From the NCBI GenBank assembly GCA_910577925.1, contig CAJTOI010000003.1, forward strand, positions 62,001-126,000: a stretch of 64,000 nucleotides of DNA. Reading direction: 5' to 3'. This document shows positions 59,461 to 64,000 of the stretch, one piece after another. The first letter of the stretch is position 1; every line of letters starts with the position of its first letter. This stretch comes from an uncultured Roseburia sp. GTDB lineage: Bacteria > Bacillota > Clostridia > Lachnospirales > Lachnospiraceae. The position numbers and the translations under genes are program-made. Below the pieces are notes generated by a model, which made no database searches, had not been told where the DNA came from, and was given only the letters and a program-made list of their open reading frames with translations.

Positions 59461-60090
59461 ATGGCAGATAAAATTTTTGAAAACAACCAGGTATCGATTG
59501 TGGGGGAAATTGTGTCGGATTTCCGGTTTAGCCACGAAGTGTACGGAGAAGGCTTTTACATGGTGGATGTGGCGGTGAACCGTCTGAGTAATTATATGGA
59601 TTACATACCGCTGATGGTTTCGGAGCGCCTGATCGATGTGACGGCAGATTATATGGGACAGTGCATTTATGTGTCGGGCCAGTTCCGCTCGTTCAATCGG
59701 CATGAGGAGAAGAAAAACAGGCTGGTGCTGTCTGTTTTTGCGAGGGAAATTGAATTTATCGATGAGGCGCCGGAAGATGTGAAAAGCAACCAGATTTTTC
59801 TGGACGGCTATATCTGCAAGGAGCCGATTTATCGGAAAACGCCGCTTGGAAGAGAGATTGCGGATTTACTGATTGCGGTAAACCGTTCTTACGGGAAATC
59901 GGATTACATACCCTGCATCTGCTGGGGCAGGAATGCGCGCTTTGCCTCCGGGTTTGAGGTGGGCGGACACGTGCAGGTATGGGGACGTATTCAGAGCCGC
60001 GAGTATGTCAAAAAACTCTCGGAAGATGAGACGGAGAAGCGCGTGGCTTATGAAGTTTCTGTGAGCAAGGTGGAATTTCTGGAAGAATAG
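59461..60090 (+). CDS. Single-stranded DNA-binding-like protein with two OB domains
   Basis: 209 residues. Two SSB-type OB folds in tandem: 'NNQVSIVGEIVSDFRFSHEVYGEGFYMVDVAVNRLS' through 'YVSGQFRSF', and 'SNQIFLDGYICKEPIYRKTPLGREIADLLIAVNRSYGKSDYIPCICWG' through 'VQVWGRIQSREY'. The second half resembles SSB more closely ('GREIADL...AVNR', 'IPCICWGRNAR'). There is no acidic SSB tail, so it is probably an accessory SSB-like protein rather than the replicative one. ATG 59461 has AAGGGAG eight bases upstream; the frame open to 59377 is leader. Confidence 0.8.
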   Translation: MADKIFENNQVSIVGEIVSDFRFSHEVYGEGFYMVDVAVNRLSNYMDYIPLMVSERLIDVTADYMGQCIYVSGQFRSFNRHEEKKNRLVLSVFAREIEFIDEAPEDVKSNQIFLDGYICKEPIYRKTPLGREIADLLIAVNRSYGKSDYIPCICWGRNARFASGFEVGGHVQVWGRIQSREYVKKLSEDETEKRVAYEVSVSKVEFLEE

Positions 60091-60094
60091 ACAC

Positions 60095-60129
60095 AAAAAA
60101 GGAGTCTGCATCGGCGGACTCCTTTTTTT
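60095..60129. terminator. Bidirectional terminator
   Basis: AAAAAAGGAGTC (60095-60106) with GACTCCTTTTTT (60117-60128). T-tracts exist on both strands, so it ends the SSB-like gene and the convergent small gene at 60152. Confidence 0.88.
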
Positions 60130-60151
60130 CGTCTTATGAAATTGCCGCGGC

Positions 60152-60256
60152 TTAGCGGTTTAACAGGAGATAATCATAATCTCCGTTAAATCCTGCCAGA
60201 GTCATTGCGATTTCATCAAGGTTTTCTTTATAGTAATTTACGATTTTCTGGAACAT
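60152..60256 (-). CDS. Small protein of 34 residues, unknown function
   Basis: Too short for routine detection but well supported: consensus GGGAGGT seven bases before the ATG at 60256, a 34-codon frame (MFQKIVNYYKENLDEIA... ending DYDYLLLNR), and a terminator 24 bases after the stop. The sequence is amphipathic, with Tyr-rich 'NYYKEN' and an acidic-aromatic 'GDYDYLLL' end, and no signal peptide. No family is recognised. Codon use is AT-richer than its neighbours. It could be a small regulatory protein or a peptide signal. Confidence 0.6.
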   Translation of the reverse strand: MFQKIVNYYKENLDEIAMTLAGFNGDYDYLLLNR

Positions 60257-60437
60257 AGCTGTTACCTCCCTGTCATCATTGATTTCTTAGTTTGTGTTGC
60301 TTTTGTTTACAAGAATGATAATACAGGAATTACAGAACAAAAAACAGATATGATATTAGCAAAAAATACGGCGATATTGACATTTTAATAAAAACGGAAC
60401 ATAATTTGAAAAAGAGACGGAAAGGAGAGGCAGAGAG

Positions 60438-61295
60438 ATGAGCGAACAGAAGAATACGTATGAGAGCGTGATTCTGCCGGAGGCAGGGTTTGATATCCGA
60501 TTTGTGACGATGAATCATAATTCACCGTTTCACTGGCACAGAGAGCTTGAGATTCTTTATATATTAAACGGACATGCGACGGTGCGGATGGACGGGCGGC
60601 GGTACGAGATAGACCCGCTGGATGCGATTGTGATGGATTATTCGAAAATTCACGAGGTCATTTATGAGATGCCGCAGACGATGGGAATCTGTATCCATGT
60701 CTCCCGGAATCTGCTGCGCCGCTATCTTGCGGATACGGAGCTTCTGGAAATCCGATGCGCGGGGGACGGGCTTACGGAGGAGGATGGGGAGGCTTACCGA
60801 AGAATCTGTGAGTGCTTAAGCCGGCTTGTGGTGCTCTATGTCAATCAGAAGAACACCTATCACCTGCGAAGTACCGCGCTGATTTTGGAGATTATGGCGT
60901 GTCTGACGGAACATTTTTCGAAGCCGGTTACAAGGCAGACCACGGAGGCCAAAGTCGGCAATATGGAGCGCCTGGATCAGATATGCACTTACGTGGAGCA
61001 CCACTATATGGAAGAAATCAGCTTACAGGATGCGGCGGACGAGCTGGGGTTAAACCGGGAATATTTCTGCCGCTTTTTTAAACAGAATACCGGGATTTCC
61101 TTTATCCGTTATGTAAATCAGGTGCGCATCAACCACATCTATCAGGAATTGCTGCACTCCGATGAGGGGATACAGGAGATTACGGAGCGGCACGGCTTCT
61201 ATAATCAGAAGCTGTTTTACCGGATGTTCAAAGAGCGCTACGAGTGCACGCCAAGAGAACTTCGGAGCATGGCGCGCAACAATCCTTACCTGTGA
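60438..61295 (+). CDS. AraC-family transcriptional regulator with cupin sensor
   Basis: 285 residues. N-terminal cupin (about 15-100): 'NSPFHWHRELEILYILNGHATVRMDGRRYEI', 'DAIVMDYSKIHEV'. Two helix-turn-helices at the C-terminus: 'ISLQDAADELGLNREYFCRFFKQNTG' and 'IQEITERHGFYNQKLFYRMFKERYECTPRELR'. Typical regulators of sugar use; no sugar gene is beside it in this window. SD AAAGGAGAGG. Confidence 0.92.
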   Translation: MSEQKNTYESVILPEAGFDIRFVTMNHNSPFHWHRELEILYILNGHATVRMDGRRYEIDPLDAIVMDYSKIHEVIYEMPQTMGICIHVSRNLLRRYLADTELLEIRCAGDGLTEEDGEAYRRICECLSRLVVLYVNQKNTYHLRSTALILEIMACLTEHFSKPVTRQTTEAKVGNMERLDQICTYVEHHYMEEISLQDAADELGLNREYFCRFFKQNTGISFIRYVNQVRINHIYQELLHSDEGIQEITERHGFYNQKLFYRMFKERYECTPRELRSMARNNPYL

Positions 61296-61382
61296 ATCGT
61301 GCCGCAGGGCTTGAACTGCGGGGGGAAAGCGTGTATGATAAGAGGTAGAGCAGTTTGAATAAAAGAAAGAGGATGTGATTTT

Positions 61383-64000
61383 ATTTCTGTTATTAATTTC
61401 TGCACAATACGACGAAAAGCGGCGAGGCTCGGTATCATTTTTATGATGCTGTGCTTTGTCTGCGTTTTTTTTCAGGGCAACGTTTACGCAGCCGAAAAAA
61501 GGCTGGTGAAGGTTGCCTTTTTTCCGATGGACGGATATCACATCATCGGGGAGGACGGATGTCTCGGCGGTATGGATGTGGAATACCTTAGGGCAGTCTG
61601 CGACTATGCGGACTGGAACGTGCAGTATGTGCAGTGCGGCAGCTGGGGGGAGGCGCTGCAGCTGCTGGCGGAGAAGAAGGTGGATCTGGTCGGTTCCGCC
61701 CAGTATTCGGCGGAGCGCGCCGAAATCTATCAGTATGCGGATCTCGCAAGCGGGTATACGTTCGGCGTGATCGCGACCAATGCGGACGGCAGGATCGCGT
61801 ATGAGGATTTTTCCGTGATGCAGGGGATCGTATTCGGCACGGTGGAAAATTATGTGCGGCGGGACGAATTTCTGCAGTACCTGTCACACAACGGCATCCA
61901 AAACCCTAGGATCCGCGAATATAAGTCTACCGCGGACATGCAGCAGGCGCTTGACGACGGGGAGATCGACGCGTTTGTACATTCCTTTACGGAGGTGCGC
62001 GAGGGACAGCGGCTGATCGGCCGTTTTGCACCCCGGCCGTTTTATTATATCAGCTACCGGGGGAATGATGACGTGATGCGGGAGCTGAATCAGGCGCTTG
62101 CGGACGTGCGGATGAATCAGCCGGAGCTGGAAGCGGATCTGATGAATAAATATTACTACAGCCGGTTTGACAAGGCGGCGCTTTTGACGACGGAGGAGAA
62201 GGAATACATTGTAGGCACGGACAGACTGACGGTCGGCTATCTGGACGGTCATTATCCGTTCTGTTATGAGGAGGACGGAGCGTTTAAAGGGCTTTCGCGG
62301 GAGATGCTTGAGGCCGGTCTTCTGATGACCGGGATAGAGCTTAATTATGTGAAGATGACGGACGAGCGCGCGGCGCACGCGGCGCTTGCAGACGGCAGCG
62401 TCGATGTGCTTGCGTTCTGTACGGATGCGAAAGAGAAGCTTGACGGCGAGCAGTTTCTGGCAGTGCGGGAGTATGCGGATATTCCGCTGGCGCTCGTGAT
62501 GAAAAAGGACAGCAATGCGGGTGAGATCCGGGTGCTGACGACGGTGATGGGCCTTGAGGAAAGCGCCGGGGAGATCATGGATACGAGCAATGTGGAAATC
62601 CGGTTTGCCGACAACCAAAAGGCGTGTCTTGATGCGGTGCGCGGCGGGGAGGCGGATGCTGCGCTGTGCGACGCATATATGGCGGAACATCAGATCCGCA
62701 CGGAGCTGCAGAATGAGAATCTCCAGATAAAGAACGTGTTCAGCACGGACTACCCGGTCTCCGTGGTGGTCCGGGAGGGGGACGTTCTGCTCTCACAGAT
62801 TCTTGCAAAGACGATCACGGCTGTTGATTCGCGGACCATCAGTGAGTATATGCTCAAGGAGAACACGTATCCGCTCGTAAATCTCCGCACGTTTGTGCAG
62901 CGGCACAGCGTTGCGATTATCTTGTTTTTGATCGGTGTGGTGATTGCCGTAATGGTTGTGGCGAGGCATATCATACATGACGAGCTGAAAATCCGCAAGC
63001 TGATGTACAAGGATACTTCGATGGATATCTGGAATCTGAACTATCTGATTTACCGCGGCGCACATGAGCTTCTGCCGGATAAAAAGACAGACTATGCGGT
63101 GGTGTATCTGAATCTGCTGCAGTTCCGCCGCTACAATATTATTTACGGCTGGAGTGCGGGAGAGCGTCTGCTGGCCAAAATCCGCGATATCTTATACGAA
63201 CAGGTGGACGCCGCGACGGAAATTTGCGCCAGGAATCAGGGAGACCGCTTCGTGATGCTGCTCTGCTGCGGCGACAGGGAGGCGTTTAAAGAACGGCTTT
63301 GGGAGATGAAAAAGCAGATGGAGAAGTGCATTTATGAGGAGACGGAAAACCGGATGGTGATGCAGATGGGGATCTACTTTATCCCGCCGCAGGGGAGCGA
63401 TCTTAAGGTTGCCATTGACTATGCGAATCAGGCGCTGGAGTTTACCGGGGATTCCACGGAAAATTCGGTCAAGGTTTACGACGGACAGCTGGAGGCGGCG
63501 ATTCGGGAGCGCCATGAGAGGGAGAAGCTTTTGGAGGCGGCGGTCGTGGAACGGGACTTCGTCGCGTACTATCAGTCGAAGGTAGATATCCGCAGCGGTG
63601 AAATCGTGGGGGCCGAGGCGCTCGTGCGGTTTTTAAATCCCGCGGAGGGAGGCGCGGTCAAAGCGCCGGGATTTTTTGTCCCTTATTATGAGCAGACCGG
63701 AAGAATCACGGAGATAGATTTCTTTATCTGCGAGACTGCGTGCAGGATGCTGCGCAGGCGCATCGACGAGGGGAAGCGCGTGGTGCCGATTTCCTGTAAT
63801 TTTTCGCGGATGCATTTTATCCGGCCGGGGTTTGCGGAGCGTTTTACGGAGATTCTCCGGCGCTATGAGATTTCCAAGGAACTTGTCGAGGTTGAGATTA
63901 CGGAGACGCTCGTGATAGAGGAGATGCAGCAGCGCGTCGTAAAGAAGAATATGGACAGCCTGCGCGATGCGGGAATCCGGCTTTCAATTGACGATTTCGG
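61383..64000 (+). CDS. Periplasmic-sensor GGDEF-EAL protein (3' end outside window)
   Basis: At least 872 residues in one open frame to the window end. Signal peptide 'RRKAARLGIIFMMLCFVCVFF...YAA', two tandem extracellular SBP_bac_3 domains (about 40-280 and 285-500), a transmembrane helix ('AIILFLIGVVIAVMVVA'), a degenerate GGDEF domain in which the signature reads 'NQGDRFVML', and an EAL domain with intact 'VGAEALVRF', 'VEITETL' and 'SIDDFG'. So it is likely a c-di-GMP phosphodiesterase controlled by an outside ligand. No ATG/GTG/TTG precedes the signal peptide in frame; ATT 61383, nine bases after AAAGAGGA, is the best start. ATG 61443 would delete the basic n-region. Confidence 0.85.
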   Translation, partial: MSVINFCTIRRKAARLGIIFMMLCFVCVFFQGNVYAAEKRLVKVAFFPMDGYHIIGEDGCLGGMDVEYLRAVCDYADWNVQYVQCGSWGEALQLLAEKKVDLVGSAQYSAERAEIYQYADLASGYTFGVIATNADGRIAYEDFSVMQGIVFGTVENYVRRDEFLQYLSHNGIQNPRIREYKSTADMQQALDDGEIDAFVHSFTEVREGQRLIGRFAPRPFYYISYRGNDDVMRELNQALADVRMNQPELEADLMNKYYYSRFDKAALLTTEEKEYIVGTDRLTVGYLDGHYPFCYEEDGAFKGLSREMLEAGLLMTGIELNYVKMTDERAAHAALADGSVDVLAFCTDAKEKLDGEQFLAVREYADIPLALVMKKDSNAGEIRVLTTVMGLEESAGEIMDTSNVEIRFADNQKACLDAVRGGEADAALCDAYMAEHQIRTELQNENLQIKNVFSTDYPVSVVVREGDVLLSQILAKTITAVDSRTISEYMLKENTYPLVNLRTFVQRHSVAIILFLIGVVIAVMVVARHIIHDELKIRKLMYKDTSMDIWNLNYLIYRGAHELLPDKKTDYAVVYLNLLQFRRYNIIYGWSAGERLLAKIRDILYEQVDAATEICARNQGDRFVMLLCCGDREAFKERLWEMKKQMEKCIYEETENRMVMQMGIYFIPPQGSDLKVAIDYANQALEFTGDSTENSVKVYDGQLEAAIRERHEREKLLEAAVVERDFVAYYQSKVDIRSGEIVGAEALVRFLNPAEGGAVKAPGFFVPYYEQTGRITEIDFFICETACRMLRRRIDEGKRVVPISCNFSRMHFIRPGFAERFTEILRRYEISKELVEVEITETLVIEEMQQRVVKKNMDSLRDAGIRLSIDDF

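Noticed and set aside
1..64000. tRNA, rRNA and insertion sequences
   Set aside because: No tRNA T-loop pattern with a matching acceptor stem, no rRNA-like stretch and no transposase motif were noticed. A tRNAscan-SE and ISfinder run would be decisive.

Overview
The window looks like a chromosomal segment of a Lachnospiraceae-type Clostridia bacterium. It is fairly GC-rich for a Firmicute and uses strong AGGAGG ribosome binding sites with many TTG and GTG starts. It carries a long single-chain clostridial FGAM synthase, LL-diaminopimelate aminotransferase, a eukaryotic-type HisA, and many c-di-GMP and chemotaxis proteins of the kind common in gut clostridia. I see no rRNA, tRNA, CRISPR array or insertion sequence. 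Protein names are assigned from motifs and remembered family features, not from searches.

Layout. (1) 1-2440: remnants of a sulfated-glycan locus: a sulfatase 3' end, a GPH sugar transporter with a frameshift and apparently no helices 7-8, and a frameshifted TauE/SafE exporter. (2) 2568-7468: YqeG phosphatase, rpiB, efp, then a single-domain receiver and a large hybrid histidine kinase without a DNA-binding output. (3) 7485-14171: SpoVB-like flippase, cysteine desulfurase, broken diguanylate cyclase, HPr-like protein, DinG/XPD-type helicase. (4) 14209-15914: a visibly AT-rich three-gene cassette (STAS/GHKL ATPase, DUF4325-like protein, PIN nuclease) that looks foreign; its ATPase gene is damaged. 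(5) 16037-26167: a LysR regulator with a clear palindromic operator, purL, HD-GYP regulator, chemoreceptor, membrane proteins and a PHP phosphatase. (6) 26328-32939: a glycolytic run gap-pgk-tpiA-(capA-like)-gpmI. (7) 32953-33183: an intergenic region that reads on the minus strand as promoter, five strong hairpins and a terminator, a probable structured RNA I do not recognise. (8) 33371-37334: purC-purF-purB. (9) 38403-43742: a compact Tad/Flp-like pilus operon with very small, apparently leaderless pilins. (10) 43854-53269: CorC-type transporter, guaB, hisA, glnA with an ANTAR regulator, LytTR regulator with its own binding site, GGDEF protein, dapL. (11) 53276-64000: heavy-metal permease plus Fur-family regulator, M23 peptidase, soluble CZB chemoreceptor, typA, a two-OB SSB-like protein, a 34-residue protein, an AraC regulator and a periplasmic-sensor EAL protein that runs off the end.

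The genes form a mostly housekeeping backbone (purine synthesis in three places: purL, purCFB, guaB; lower glycolysis in one operon; nitrogen assimilation through glnA and its ANTAR partner). Accessory pieces are inserted into it: the decayed sulfatase locus, the AT-rich cassette, and the pilus operon. Second-messenger signalling is dense, with four GGDEF, EAL or HD-GYP genes and two chemoreceptors. Several breaks fall in homopolymer runs, so indel error in the assembly has to be kept in mind for those; the two larger internal losses (transporter, ATPase) cannot be explained that way.
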